Both the position numbers and the translations under genes were made by a program. The notes under the pieces are model-generated. The model saw only the letters and a list, made by a program, of their open reading frames with translations. It had not been told where the DNA came from and did not search any database. 64,000 bases of DNA from Leuconostoc kimchii IMSNU 11154 (GTDB lineage: Bacteria; Bacillota; Bacilli; Lactobacillales; Lactobacillaceae): positions 1,063,501 to 1,127,500 of the forward strand of contig NC_014136.1 of the NCBI RefSeq assembly GCF_000092505.1, in the 5' to 3' direction. Numbering within the stretch: position 1 is the stretch's first letter; every line of letters starts with the position of its first letter. This document shows positions 17,341 to 27,345 of the stretch, one piece after another.

Positions 17341-17838
17341 ATGTCAGAAAAAAATTATATTGCAAGAATGCGTGAAAAAATCGGCCATGAAGGTATGATT
17401 TTTGTTTCAGCGTATGGTGTATTATGGAATGATAGACATGATGCAATTTTATTGGAAAAACGTTGGGATTCTGAAACAGGTTGGGGATTTCCCGGTGGTT
17501 ACTTAGAATATGGTGATTCGCCAATGCAAGCTGTTGTATGAGAGTTTAAAGAAGAAACTGGCCTAGACATTGAAGTGGTTCGTATGCTAGGTTTATCCAC
17601 CAATATGACTGATAGTAATTCTTGGGGAGATGCACAAGAAACGATAGGCATTGGTTTTGAAGTGAGGCGAGTCGGTGGCATCATGGAAAAAGATGGGACA
17701 GAAACATTAGATCTGCAATTTGTGCCAATTCATCCAGAGCCTAAGATGTTTGTGTTACAAGCGCAAGAAACATTGCACCGAATTTTGACCGAAAATGAAT
17801 TGAGCGACCGACCATGGCTTCGTGAACATGGTGAATAG
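17341..17838 (+). pseudogene. Nudix hydrolase interrupted by one in-frame stop at the Nudix-box Arg
   Basis: One reading frame of 165 codons, broken only by TGA at 17539-17541. Before the stop: GMIFVSAYGVLWND, ILLEKRWDSETGWGFPGGYLEYGDSPMQAVV. After it: EFKEETGLDIEVVRMLGLST, continuing to a normal C terminus. In the Nudix box G-x5-E-x7-R-E-x2-E-E-x-G the stop replaces the invariant Arg, and the first Glu is Asp. CGA-to-TGA is a single C-to-T transition, so the loss looks recent. The ribosome binding site is AAGAGAGAATAG. Either a real null mutation or a sequencing error. Confidence 0.85.
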
Positions 17839-17862
17839 GATAATTAATGAAAGTGAGACAAC

Positions 17863-19845
17863 ATGGCATTTTTAGAACTTAAAAATATTAAAAAATCATA
17901 CTATTTAGGTAAAGATGAGTTCCCTGTTTTAAATGGTATTGACTTATCATTTGATAAAGGAGAATTTGTTTCTATTCTAGGTGAATCTGGCGGTGGGAAA
18001 TCAACTTTAATGAATATTATTGGTGGTTTAGATCGTAATTTTGAAGGTCAAGTGAATATCAATAATGATAAACTGGATCATAAACAAGAGAAAAAGCTTG
18101 ATGTTTATCGTCGCGAAACAATTGGTTATATTTTTCAAAGCTTTAATTTGATTAACTATCAAACCAACCTAGAAAATGTTGAAACTAGTTTGAACATGAC
18201 GACGTTGTCGGCTTCCGAACGTAAAGAACGTGCAAAAGCGCTATTAAATAAAGTTGGTTTAGCTGAACATATTAACAAATACCCGTCACAACTTTCTGGC
18301 GGTCAAAAACAACGTGTTGCTATCGCACGCGCATTAGCCTCTGATCCGGATATTATGATTGCTGATGAGCCAACTGGTGCACTGGATTCTGTGAATACGA
18401 CAGAAGTGCTTGAATTACTCAAACAAATTGCCCAAGAGGGTAAGCTTGTCATTGTGGTGACGCATTCCCAGGCTGTTGCAGAATATGGCACACGTATTTT
18501 GCATATGGCTGATGGTAAAATTGATGAAGAAAGATTTTTAAAAGATGCTTTTATGGTGCCAGTCGACACAGATCGTTTAAAATCACGACCGTTAAAAGCT
18601 GCCTCAATTTGGGATATGGCTTTTGATCATTTGAAATATAAAAAGCTCCAAAATTTCTTGATTGTTTTAGGATCCGCAATTGGCGTATTTTCAGTTATTT
18701 TATTTCTTGGTTTAGGTAATGGTATTAAGGGGTATATTGCTGATCAAGTTGATTCCTTAGTGAACCCAAATTACCAATCAGTTGTTCGAAATACAACAAA
18801 AGATAAGAAAGCTAGTGCCGCAGAGCGCATGCAAGCATCAAGGCAAGCTATGGCTACAGACTATGCGTCAACAGTAATGGATAGTGCTATGTTGCAACGA
18901 TTGGAAAATATTAAGGGTGTTGACAAGGTACATGCTGGGGGCGTTTTCAATAATGCTGTCTTCACTTATGGTCAAGTTAAGTCACAACCTGTGCAATTAC
19001 AGTCATGGACACCACAATTCTCTGAAAAAACAATTAAAAATGGGCGCCAAGCCAAAGATGGTGAAGTGCTTATTGATCGGGAATATGCTAAAAAGATTCA
19101 AAGTAATTATAAAGAGTTGATTGGTAAAACAATAGCGTTTACTTATATGGCTTTTGATTCAGAAAACAAACCGGTATTGGTTTCAACGTCAGCGAAAATT
19201 TCTGGCATAACTGATGGTGGGCAATCAGGCGCATTGTTTATTCAAAAATGGTCAACAATTCAAAAAGATTTAAAGAAGTATCATGCTGTGTCTGATGCGA
19301 ATTATGTTTCTGTTGAAATTAACGATACCAAGGCAGTAAAGGCGACGATGAAACGTATTAATCATCTACAGAGTAATGGCATGCAAACTTTTGCTGGTAT
19401 ATCAATGGATGATATTCTAAGTACAGTCAATACTATCACGAGTTTGGCCACTTATGTGCTAGCTGCAATTGCGGGTATCTCATTAGTCGTTTCAGCTATT
19501 ATGATTATTGTGACAACGTATATGTCTGTGTCAGAGCGTACACGTGAAATTGGTGTGCTTCGTGCACTTGGTGCGCGTTCTAAAGATATTCGTGGCTTGT
19601 TTACAAATGAGGCCTTGCTAATGGGTATTATTTCGGCAGTCTTGGGTATTGTCATGGCTTATATAGCACAAAATGTGATGAATGTAGCGCTAAATAGTCT
19701 CATTCATTTCAGCATTGTGCAAATTTCGATTGGTAATGTTATTTTTGCAGTAATTATTTCATTAATTATTGCTCTCATTGCTAGTTTTGTCCCATCACGA
19801 CGTGCAGCAAAGCTTAACACAATTGATGCTTTGGCAGCAGATTAA
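17863..19845 (+). CDS. MacB-type ABC transporter, ATPase-permease fusion
   Basis: A 660-residue protein. The N-terminal ATPase (about 1-225) has GESGGGKST, the Q-loop, LSGGQKQR, MIADEPTGALD and VVTHS, of the LolD/MacB class. The FtsX/MacB permease follows: one membrane segment near 265-290, a large extracellular domain, then three segments from about 525 to 650 ending LNTIDALAAD. Such proteins act as mechanotransducers or export and sense antimicrobial peptides; the substrate here is unknown. No partner histidine kinase lies beside it. It starts 24 bases after the Nudix remnant and ends with its own terminator. Confidence 0.88.
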   Translation: MAFLELKNIKKSYYLGKDEFPVLNGIDLSFDKGEFVSILGESGGGKSTLMNIIGGLDRNFEGQVNINNDKLDHKQEKKLDVYRRETIGYIFQSFNLINYQTNLENVETSLNMTTLSASERKERAKALLNKVGLAEHINKYPSQLSGGQKQRVAIARALASDPDIMIADEPTGALDSVNTTEVLELLKQIAQEGKLVIVVTHSQAVAEYGTRILHMADGKIDEERFLKDAFMVPVDTDRLKSRPLKAASIWDMAFDHLKYKKLQNFLIVLGSAIGVFSVILFLGLGNGIKGYIADQVDSLVNPNYQSVVRNTTKDKKASAAERMQASRQAMATDYASTVMDSAMLQRLENIKGVDKVHAGGVFNNAVFTYGQVKSQPVQLQSWTPQFSEKTIKNGRQAKDGEVLIDREYAKKIQSNYKELIGKTIAFTYMAFDSENKPVLVSTSAKISGITDGGQSGALFIQKWSTIQKDLKKYHAVSDANYVSVEINDTKAVKATMKRINHLQSNGMQTFAGISMDDILSTVNTITSLATYVLAAIAGISLVVSAIMIIVTTYMSVSERTREIGVLRALGARSKDIRGLFTNEALLMGIISAVLGIVMAYIAQNVMNVALNSLIHFSIVQISIGNVIFAVIISLIIALIASFVPSRRAAKLNTIDALAAD

Positions 19846-19861
19846 AATGACAAAATTGATT

Positions 19862-19886
19862 AAAAAACGCATTGTGCGTTTTTTTT
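19862..19886 (+). terminator. Intrinsic terminator after the MacB-type gene
   Basis: AAAAAACGCA / TGCGTTTTTT, 10 bp with a TTG loop, followed by more T. Confidence 0.9.
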
Positions 19887-19992
19887 AATAAGTTGTATGA
19901 CGTGAATTTGATATAATAATACTTGCTATTATCTGTTGTTTAGCTTACTATAATATAGATTTTAAATTCAGTCGTTGAAAGAGGAGTTAGTC

Positions 19993-21711
19993 ATGCAAAT
20001 TTTAAAGGAACATGCGAAGCCATATCTCCGCGATATTATTTTTTCAATTATCGCAGTGATTGTTATGGCAGGCGCATCGCTTTGGCAGCCACGTTTGTTG
20101 CAAAATGTCATGCAAGCAATTATCTCTGACAATCAAGATAAGGTTATGACGTATGGTGTACAACTGATAATTTTGGCGGTGATTGGTTTAATCGCAGGTG
20201 TCATCAATACGATTTTTGCAGCAAAAGTTTCGCAAAGTATTGCTGCAGATCTACGTGCACATGAATATCAAAAAATTCAATCATTCTCGTTTAGTGATAT
20301 TGAAAAATTTTCAGCTGGTAACTTGGTTGTCCGTATGACCAACGATGTTAACCAAGTACAACAACTTGTTATGATGATATTGCAATCGTTAACGCGTATC
20401 CCAATACTATTTGTTGGTGCGTTTATTTTGGCTCTGATTACTTTACCGCGATTGTGGTGGATTGTTATTTTAATGGTTATCTTAATCGTATTGTCTTCTC
20501 AGGTTGTCTTTAAACAAATGGGTAAGTATTTTGCCAAAATTCAAAGTCTCATTGACAAAACAAATACATTGGCAAAGGAAAATCTACAAGGTGTTCGGGT
20601 CGTTAAGTCATTTAATCAGGAAGAAAATGAAACACAACGTTTCACGGATAATTCAAATAATTTAACCCGTGTCACAACAATGATTGGGTATCTATTTTCA
20701 ATTATGATTCCAATGTTCATGTTGATTTCTTACATGGCCATTGGTACTGCTCTGCTGTTTGTAGGTCGGGGTGTTGTCCAACACCCCAATGACTTAGCAG
20801 CAATTACATCATTTATATCGTACTTGATGCAGATTTTTTTTGCTATTATGATTGGCGGTATGATGTCGACATTTGCCTCGCGAGGTTTTGTATCATTGGG
20901 CCGTATTAAGGCAGTGCTTGATACAGTGTCCGAATTAACCTACCGTTCTGATGCACCTGAAGCCAATTTGTCCGGTGATGTTTCTTTTGAAAATGTTTCT
21001 TTCACATATCCAGGTGATGATCAGCCAGCCCTTGAAAATATATCTTTTCAAGTTAAAGCAGGCGAGATGATCGGTATTGTTGGGGCTACTGGCTCTGGGA
21101 AATCAACTTTGGCACAGCTTATCCCACGATTATATGATCCCACCGTTGGTGATGTTAGTGTTGGGGGAATCAATCTCAAGTCAGTTAATGAGAAATCGTT
21201 GCGCGCGGCTGTTTCTTTTGTTTTACAACGTGCTATTTTATTTAGTGGTAAAATTTCCGATAATTTACGCCAAGGGAAAAAGGATGCTAGTCATGCTGAT
21301 TTTAGCAAAGCTGCTGAAATTGCACAAGCGGCCGAGTTTGTTAATCAATATGATGATGGCTTTGAACATCAAGTTGAGGAACGATCAGCTAATTTTTCAG
21401 GTGGTCAGAAGCAACGATTATCTATTGCACGTGGTGTCGTGGGCGCACCCAAAGTTTTGATTTTAGATGATTCAACCTCTGCGCTAGATGCCCGTTCTGA
21501 GAAATTGGTTCAGGAAGCATTAGATAAGGAATTATTTGGCACAACTATTTTTGTGATTGCTGAAAAAATAAGTTCCGTGATTCACGCAGATCGCATATTT
21601 GTTCTTGATCAAGGTAAGTTAGTGGGTATAGGGTCCCATGATGAGTTACTAAAGTCATCACCAGTATATTCTGAAATTTATGAAACGCAAAAAGCGAAAG
21701 GAGGCAACTAA
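19993..21711 (+). CDS. ABC exporter half-transporter with degenerate ATP site (LmrC/BmrC-like)
   Basis: A 572-residue type IV ABC exporter: six membrane segments, then an ATPase. Walker A is GATGSGKST and the signature is FSGGQKQR (intact). Walker B ends [10 protein letters not shown], with Asp for the catalytic Glu, and the switch His is replaced (VIAEKIS instead of IAHRLS). This pattern marks the non-catalytic site of a heterodimeric exporter. Its partner starts two bases after the stop. ATG at 19993 is chosen over TTG at 19975 because GAGGAG precedes it. Likely a multidrug or lipid exporter. Confidence 0.88.
   Translation: MQILKEHAKPYLRDIIFSIIAVIVMAGASLWQPRLLQNVMQAIISDNQDKVMTYGVQLIILAVIGLIAGVINTIFAAKVSQSIAADLRAHEYQKIQSFSFSDIEKFSAGNLVVRMTNDVNQVQQLVMMILQSLTRIPILFVGAFILALITLPRLWWIVILMVILIVLSSQVVFKQMGKYFAKIQSLIDKTNTLAKENLQGVRVVKSFNQEENETQRFTDNSNNLTRVTTMIGYLFSIMIPMFMLISYMAIGTALLFVGRGVVQHPNDLAAITSFISYLMQIFFAIMIGGMMSTFASRGFVSLGRIKAVLDTVSELTYRSDAPEANLSGDVSFENVSFTYPGDDQPALENISFQVKAGEMIGIVGATGSGKSTLAQLIPRLYDPTVGDVSVGGINLKSVNEKSLRAAVSFVLQRAILFSGKISDNLRQGKKDASHADFSKAAEIAQAAEFVNQYDDGFEHQVEERSANFSGGQKQRLSIARGVVGAPKVLILDDSTSALDARSEKLVQEALDKELFGTTIFVIAEKISSVIHADRIFVLDQGKLVGIGSHDELLKSSPVYSEIYETQKAKGGN
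20768..20787. repeat. GC-rich hairpin inside an ABC transporter gene
   Basis: GGGGTGTTG-TC-CAACACCCC, perfect 9-bp arms, in AT-rich coding DNA for the loop [10 protein letters not shown] between membrane segments. It could be chance or a translation pause. Confidence 0.4.
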
Positions 21712-21713
21712 AC

Positions 21714-23495
21714 ATGAAGGATATCACACGGGCCATTAAGTATTTCGCCAGTTATTTGAAACGGTACTGGATGAGCTTAACCTTCGTTGTTATTGTCACA
21801 ATTATTTCGACTTATTTTCAAGTAAAAGCGCCAACATATATGGGAAAAGCGATTACAGAATTAGCAACATATTTGGGTCAATACATGAATCCTGCAACAC
21901 ACGCGGTAGCAAGCAAGACGCCATTTTATAATGCGCTGATAGCGATGATTGTATTTTTTGTACTGACAGCAATTACAATGTTTATTTCGAGTTTCATATC
22001 ATCACGAATCTCGGCACAAGCTTCAGGTCGTATGCGTATTGGTTTATTTGGTAAATTACAACGTATGACTATCAAATATTTTGATACACACCAAGATGGG
22101 GAAATACTATCTTTATTCACATCGGATTTAGATAATATTTTCAACGCCATGAATCAAGCCATTTTTCAATTATTGTCACAATTTGCATTATTTGTCGGCA
22201 TTGTTTGGATGATGTTCAATCAAAATACGACATTAGCTTGGGTAACAATGGCTTCAACACCTATCGCAATTGTTGTTGCTTGGTTTATTATTTCACGAGC
22301 ACGTCGTTTTATTGACGCACAACAAGATGCGACTGGTGCAATGAATGGGTACATTAACGAGCAAATAAATGGTGAGAAAATCATCATTACGCAAGGGTTA
22401 CAAGCAGAATCGATAGCAGGATTTATGCCACATAACGAAAAAGTCAAGGAAGCAACATTTAAAGGACAAGTATATTCTGGTATGTTGTTTCCGTTGATGC
22501 AGGGCTTATCTTTGCTCAATCTGGCAATTGTTATTTTCTTTGGCTCATGGTTGGTCGTTTCAGAGGGTATGGATAAGGCGGTGGGCTTAGGTTTGATTGT
22601 TGTCTTTGTTAACTATTCACAACAGTACTATCAACCGATAACACAAATTACGTCAATCTATAACATGCTACAGTTAGCAGTTACAGGTGCACGACGTTTA
22701 TCAGAAGTACACGAACAAAATGAAGAAACGAGTCCTGAAAGTGGTAAAAAAATATCGACTGTTCAATCGGGCGTGACACTGGAAAATGTCCATTTTGGAT
22801 ACAATTCTGAAAAAGAAATTTTGCATGGTGTTTCTATTAATGTTAAAAAAGGTGAAATGGTAGCTTTGGTTGGGCCAACTGGTTCAGGGAAAACAACGGT
22901 CATGAACTTATTGAACAGATTTTATGATGTTAATGAGGGAGCGGTCAAATTTGACAATGTTGACGTCCGTGATTTGGATTTAAAATCATTACGTGATCAT
23001 GTCGGTATTGTTTTGCAGGATTCAGTTTTGTTTAGTGGTACGGTTGGCGACAACATTAAGTTTGGTAAACCAGATGCAACAGACGATGAAATGATTGATG
23101 CGGCTAAGCAGGCAAATATTCATACGTTTATTATGTCTTTACCAGATGGTTATCAAACAAACGTTGATGACGAAAATTCAGCGTTTTCAACTGGTCAAAA
23201 GCAATTGCTTTCTATTGCTCGAACAATTTTAACTAATCCGGCATTTCTAATCTTGGATGAGGCAACATCAAACGTGGACACTGTAACAGAGGCACGCATT
23301 CAAGCTGCAATGGACAACGTGATTGCTGGGAGAACAAGTTTCGTGATTGCACATCGTCTGAAAACAATATTAGGGGCTAATAAAATTGTTGTACTTAAAG
23401 ATGGTCAAGTTATTGAGCAAGGATCTCATGAATCATTAGTAGCTGAAGGCGGTTTTTATTCTGAGTTGTACCATAATCAAATGGTGTTTGATTAA
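21714..23495 (+). CDS. ABC exporter half-transporter with consensus Walker site (LmrD/BmrD-like)
   Basis: Partner of the preceding half-transporter, 593 residues. Six membrane segments with an extended first loop (about 45-75), then an ATPase: GPTGSGKTT, signature [14 protein letters not shown] (degenerate; usual SGGQ), [12 protein letters not shown] (catalytic Glu present) and VIAHRLKTI. Its Walker motifs pair with the intact signature of the partner to give one consensus ATP site. Its poor signature pairs with the partner's poor Walker B to give the degenerate one. AAAGGAGG precedes the ATG. Confidence 0.9.
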   Translation: MKDITRAIKYFASYLKRYWMSLTFVVIVTIISTYFQVKAPTYMGKAITELATYLGQYMNPATHAVASKTPFYNALIAMIVFFVLTAITMFISSFISSRISAQASGRMRIGLFGKLQRMTIKYFDTHQDGEILSLFTSDLDNIFNAMNQAIFQLLSQFALFVGIVWMMFNQNTTLAWVTMASTPIAIVVAWFIISRARRFIDAQQDATGAMNGYINEQINGEKIIITQGLQAESIAGFMPHNEKVKEATFKGQVYSGMLFPLMQGLSLLNLAIVIFFGSWLVVSEGMDKAVGLGLIVVFVNYSQQYYQPITQITSIYNMLQLAVTGARRLSEVHEQNEETSPESGKKISTVQSGVTLENVHFGYNSEKEILHGVSINVKKGEMVALVGPTGSGKTTVMNLLNRFYDVNEGAVKFDNVDVRDLDLKSLRDHVGIVLQDSVLFSGTVGDNIKFGKPDATDDEMIDAAKQANIHTFIMSLPDGYQTNVDDENSAFSTGQKQLLSIARTILTNPAFLILDEATSNVDTVTEARIQAAMDNVIAGRTSFVIAHRLKTILGANKIVVLKDGQVIEQGSHESLVAEGGFYSELYHNQMVFD

Positions 23496-23502
23496 AGTTA
23501 GT

Positions 23503-23556
23503 AAATTAGCGTGTCTCTTGAAATTAGATTTTTAAGAGATGCGCTAATTTTAATTT
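23503..23556 (+). terminator. Intrinsic terminator after the ABC exporter pair
   Basis: AAATTAGCG-TG-TCTCTT pairs with AAGAGA-TG-CGCTAATTT (17 bp with G-U pairs), followed by TTTAATTTT. Confidence 0.85.
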
Positions 23557-23669
23557 TGTGATCATAAGATCGCTTTCTAGTACTTCGGCGTAATATTAAT
23601 TTATGTTATAATAGTACTATTGCCATTATCGGTTTTTCTTTAATGTTCATATAAACTTTGGAGGACACA

Positions 23670-24899
23670 ATGAATATTGGTCTCTTTACGGATACGTATT
23701 TCCCACAAGTTAGTGGGGTTTCGACATCCATTAAAACTTTAAAAGAAGCATTAGAGGCACAGGGGCATCAAGTTTATATTTTTACATCAACTGATCCTAA
23801 AGTGCCTAAAAATAAATTTGAGCCGCACGTTTATCGATTTTCTAGTGTACCATATGTTGGGTTTAAAGATAGAAGGTTAGCTTTTCGTGGCTTGATACAG
23901 GCAGTTGAAATTGCCAAATCGATTCAACTTGATATTGTGCATACGCAAACTGAATTTTCATTGGGATTACTTGGTAAGTTTGTTGCACGTCAACTCAAGA
24001 TTCCAGTGGTTCACACGTACCACACCATGTATGAAGATTATACGCATTATGTTGCCAAAGGCTTGTTAATACGGCCTAAAAATGTCGGAACATTGATGAA
24101 AGCCTATATGTTAAATATGTCTGGTGTGATTGCACCCTCCCAACTTGTGCAAACAACTTTGATTAAATACGGAGTTAAGGCACCGATGCGTGTTATTCCA
24201 ACTGGTGTTTCATTGCCAAACCCAAGTGTTGCTCATCGAAATCTACGAGAAAAGTATGGATTCAAACCAGATCAACCGGTTATTTTATCACTTGGTCGTT
24301 TAGCCTTTGAGAAAAATGTTGCTTTAAGTATTTCTGCTTTTTCTGAATTATTACAAACTTATCCAGATGCAAGATTAGTTATTGCTGGAGATGGTCCTGC
24401 AAAAAAGACTTTAGAGGAGCAAGTTGCTGATTTAGAGTTAGAAGAACAGGTTATTTTTGCAGGTATGGTAAATCATGATGACATTACAGACTATTATCAA
24501 ATGAGTAATGTCTTTGTGAGTTCATCTGATACTGAAACGCAAGGGCTGACATTCATAGAGGCTATGGCCGCAGATCGACCATTTGTAGCGATACATTCAC
24601 CCTATTTAGATAATTTGGTGGATAATGATGCGATTGGTACGCTTGTTTCAGATTATGATGATTTCTTATCTGCTATTGAAAACTATATGCAACGTGACTT
24701 GACCCATGCTGACTCATTAGTGAGATCTGGTAAAATGAAGGATGTTGATGCGGCGACATTTGCGAATCGTGTATTAGATTTCTACGAGTCAATTTTAGCT
24801 GATTATCATGAAACTGATGTATCCGAAGATGAGTATCCAACTGATGATGAAGTAGGCTATATGAAACGTATCTTGCGTAATCCGTTTAGGAGAAACTAA
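23670..24899 (+). CDS. GT4 glycosyltransferase, 1,2-diacylglycerol 3-glucosyltransferase type
   Basis: A 409-residue GT-B enzyme. It starts MNIGLFTDTYFPQVSGVSTS, the signature of monoglucosyl-diacylglycerol synthases of Gram-positive cocci. The C-terminal donor domain has ILSLGRLAFEKN, VIAGDGP and SSSDTETQGLTFIEAMA (EX7E-type). It probably adds the first glucose to diacylglycerol for glycolipid and the lipoteichoic-acid anchor at the inner membrane face. The ATG at 23670 has TTTGGAGGAC upstream. An acidic tail (SEDEYPTDDE) precedes a basic end, which may aid membrane binding. It abuts the next glycosyltransferase gene. Confidence 0.88.
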   Translation: MNIGLFTDTYFPQVSGVSTSIKTLKEALEAQGHQVYIFTSTDPKVPKNKFEPHVYRFSSVPYVGFKDRRLAFRGLIQAVEIAKSIQLDIVHTQTEFSLGLLGKFVARQLKIPVVHTYHTMYEDYTHYVAKGLLIRPKNVGTLMKAYMLNMSGVIAPSQLVQTTLIKYGVKAPMRVIPTGVSLPNPSVAHRNLREKYGFKPDQPVILSLGRLAFEKNVALSISAFSELLQTYPDARLVIAGDGPAKKTLEEQVADLELEEQVIFAGMVNHDDITDYYQMSNVFVSSSDTETQGLTFIEAMAADRPFVAIHSPYLDNLVDNDAIGTLVSDYDDFLSAIENYMQRDLTHADSLVRSGKMKDVDAATFANRVLDFYESILADYHETDVSEDEYPTDDEVGYMKRILRNPFRRN

Positions 24900-25904
24900 T
24901 TGAAAGTTTTACTTTATTTTGAAAACCAAAACTTAATTGCTAAATCAGGGATTGGTCGTGCACTTAAGTTACAACAAGAAGCCTTGTCTTATACTGATGT
25001 CGAGGTGACAACTGATCCTAAATGTTTAGATTATGATATTTTACATATTAATACATATGGTATTAGTAGCCATCATATGGTTAATAAAGCTCATAAAATG
25101 GGCAAAATGGTTGTTTATCATGGTCATTCTACCTATGAGGATTTTAGAAACTCGTTTACGGGTTCAAATATCATAGCACCTTTTTTTAAACGGTATCTGG
25201 TATCACTGTACCAGAAAGCCGATGCTATAATTACGCCGACGCCGTACTCAAAACAGTTACTACGCGCTTATCATTTGAAACAAACCATAACACCAGTATC
25301 CAATGGTATTCCATTAGATAAATATAATCAAGATGATGAAAAAGTTAAACGATTTCGTCATTATTTTGGGTTATCTGAAAATCAGAAAGTGGTTATCAGT
25401 GTTGGTCTGTTTTTTGAGAGAAAAGGTATTTTGGATTTTGTTGAATTAGCGCAACGGCATCCGGAGTTTATCTTTATTTGGTTTGGTTATACAGATTTGA
25501 GATTGGTTCCTCAAAAAATTAGACGTCTTGTTAAAGAGAACCGTCTACCTAATCTCATCTTTCCGGGTTATATTACAGGAGACGTTATTCAGGGAGCTTA
25601 TCAAGGGGCTAATCTTTTTTTGTATCCTTCATATGAAGAAACAGAAGGTATCGTTGTTTTAGAGGCATTGGCTTCAAAACAGCGTATATTAGTTCGTGAT
25701 ATTCCAGTATACAAGCCTTGGCTCGAAGATGGCATTAATAGCTATCAAGCGGAAAATATTGATGATTTCGACTACAAAATGGTTCAAATCCTTAATGATG
25801 AATTACCAGACCTGGTTGATATGGGGTATCAGGTGGCTGCGGCACGAAATTTACCAGAAATTGGTCAGCAGTTAAAACAGGTTTATAAAAAAGTGATGGT
25901 GTGA
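24900..25904 (+). CDS. GT4 glycosyltransferase, second sugar of the glycolipid anchor (CpoA/LafB-like)
   Basis: A 334-residue GT-B enzyme close in pattern to pneumococcal CpoA: KSGIGRALK near the start, DILHINTYGI, YHGHSTYEDFRNSFTGSN, ITPTPYSKQLL and SNGIPLDKY. The donor domain has SVGLFFERKG and YPSYEETEGIVVLEALA. CpoA/LafB add a galactose or glucose to monoglucosyl-diacylglycerol; which sugar is used here cannot be told. The TTG start lies directly after the previous stop, with AGGAGAAAC upstream. Confidence 0.88.
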   Translation: MKVLLYFENQNLIAKSGIGRALKLQQEALSYTDVEVTTDPKCLDYDILHINTYGISSHHMVNKAHKMGKMVVYHGHSTYEDFRNSFTGSNIIAPFFKRYLVSLYQKADAIITPTPYSKQLLRAYHLKQTITPVSNGIPLDKYNQDDEKVKRFRHYFGLSENQKVVISVGLFFERKGILDFVELAQRHPEFIFIWFGYTDLRLVPQKIRRLVKENRLPNLIFPGYITGDVIQGAYQGANLFLYPSYEETEGIVVLEALASKQRILVRDIPVYKPWLEDGINSYQAENIDDFDYKMVQILNDELPDLVDMGYQVAAARNLPEIGQQLKQVYKKVMV

Positions 25905-25926
25905 TGGCCGCCTGTTAGGGGGGATA

Positions 25927-26967
25927 ATGTCAAGAACTAATAAAATATCAGCGGTAATTGTCGTAATTTTAACTGCGATTGTCATATATTTTTTAACAAA
26001 TGAATTACGTGGTAAAGGGGAGCAGCTAACATTAGCGCTTAAACACCTAGACTGGCGGTGGCTTTTTTTTGGCTTTTTGATGATGATTTTGTCAATTTTC
26101 CTGGAATCAGCCGTAACTTATGCCATGTTAAATAAGGCTGATCGCAAGAAAACGACAATTATGTCTTTACTACGAGTGCCATTGCTCAATTTACTAGGAA
26201 CTGGTATGACACCTTTTGCTACTGGTGGACAACCAGCCCAGTTGTTTGGTATGGCGAGAGCTGGAATTGAATCTGGACGTGCCTTGTCTGTTATTCTAAT
26301 GAAATTTTTAGTATATCAAGTTGTTGTCGTCATATTTTTTATCATCGCTTATTTTTCGGCAGAACATTTCATTTATGCACAAGTGGACCCAACCTTTGCG
26401 CAATTTATTCCTGTTGCAATTGCTATTCATGCATTTGTTATTGTCGGTATTATCCTTGTCATGTTTTGGCCAGCGCTAACGCTACGTTTAGTTGATTTTT
26501 TGTCACCGTTAGGCCGTCGATTTATGTCTCAAGAGCGTCATCGTAGGGTGATAACAACAGCGAAACAAAAAATTGATAATTTCCATAGAGAATCCCGACG
26601 CGTGATTAGTAGTTGGGATGCCTTATTAGTTGCAAGTATACTGACCATTTTACAGTTGGTTGTTTTTTATATGATTCCATATTTTGTTATTCGTGCGTTT
26701 GGCTATGAAAGTGTTAATCCATGGTTGATCGTCACTATGAATATTATGATCGTAATGGTTATTTCATTGTTTCCTATTCCTGGTGGTGTTGGCGGTGCAG
26801 AATTAAGCTTTCAGTTACTTTTTTCACCCTTTGTTAAGAATCCAGCCACGATGATTCTGGTGATTTTATTATGGCGTTTAATTACTTATTATTTTGGTTT
26901 ATTTGCGGGTATTGTTGCCTATATGATCCCTGCGCGAAGCTCAAAGAGAGGCAAAAATGTCACCTAA
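25927..26967 (+). CDS. Flippase-like integral membrane protein (UPF0104/LPG-synthase TM family)
   Basis: A 346-residue protein with about eight membrane segments. The family hallmark is seen at NLLGTGMTPFATGGQPAQLF and later FPIPGGVGGAELSFQLLF. The family includes the flippase half of MprF and stand-alone proteins near glycolipid genes. Placement between the two glycolipid glycosyltransferases and ltaS suggests it flips or helps process the glycolipid anchor; this is inference from context. A GGGGGG ribosome binding site precedes ATG; the end overlaps the next gene by 11 bases. Confidence 0.85.
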   Translation: MSRTNKISAVIVVILTAIVIYFLTNELRGKGEQLTLALKHLDWRWLFFGFLMMILSIFLESAVTYAMLNKADRKKTTIMSLLRVPLLNLLGTGMTPFATGGQPAQLFGMARAGIESGRALSVILMKFLVYQVVVVIFFIIAYFSAEHFIYAQVDPTFAQFIPVAIAIHAFVIVGIILVMFWPALTLRLVDFLSPLGRRFMSQERHRRVITTAKQKIDNFHRESRRVISSWDALLVASILTILQLVVFYMIPYFVIRAFGYESVNPWLIVTMNIMIVMVISLFPIPGGVGGAELSFQLLFSPFVKNPATMILVILLWRLITYYFGLFAGIVAYMIPARSSKRGKNVT

Positions 26968-27223
26968 AAAAAAGCAAGATACAAGTAATTTGAAACAAAT
27001 TTTAAGCCGGTTGCGTGCTATGATTGATTCAAATGATAATCAATACCAAACGCGTCGATTCGATGCGTTTGGTATTGAAGCAGTAAGTGTTGATTACGAT
27101 CAATTAACTGGTGTTTGGACTGTTCATGAACATCGGGAAGTACGCCAATTTCAGTTTGACGATATTGATCTAGTTGCTATTGAGATTTACGACGTGTTAC
27201 ATGATCTTAGATTAATATTTTAA
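26957..27223 (+). CDS. YkuJ-like (DUF1797) protein
   Basis: An 88-residue acidic protein. The pattern RRFDAFGIEAVSVDYD, then FQFDDIDLVAIEIYDVL, is the DUF1797 (YkuJ) signature. These are small cytosolic proteins of unknown function. It overlaps the upstream gene by 11 bases, so it is translationally coupled and last in the glycolipid operon. Confidence 0.82.
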   Translation: MSPKKKQDTSNLKQILSRLRAMIDSNDNQYQTRRFDAFGIEAVSVDYDQLTGVWTVHEHREVRQFQFDDIDLVAIEIYDVLHDLRLIF

Positions 27224-27345
27224 GTGTAAAATGATTAGTAGTATCTATAAGGACTAGTTTTGTAATTAAAATTAGGACATAAAAATAATTGTCACAACAT
27301 GCTGTTACCCGTTGTTATAAACATAATATTATGAAGGAAAACAAT

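Noticed and set aside
17863..19845. Bacteriocin gene cluster around the MacB-type transporter
   Set aside because: No precursor peptide with a GG leader, immunity gene or modification enzyme is seen nearby.
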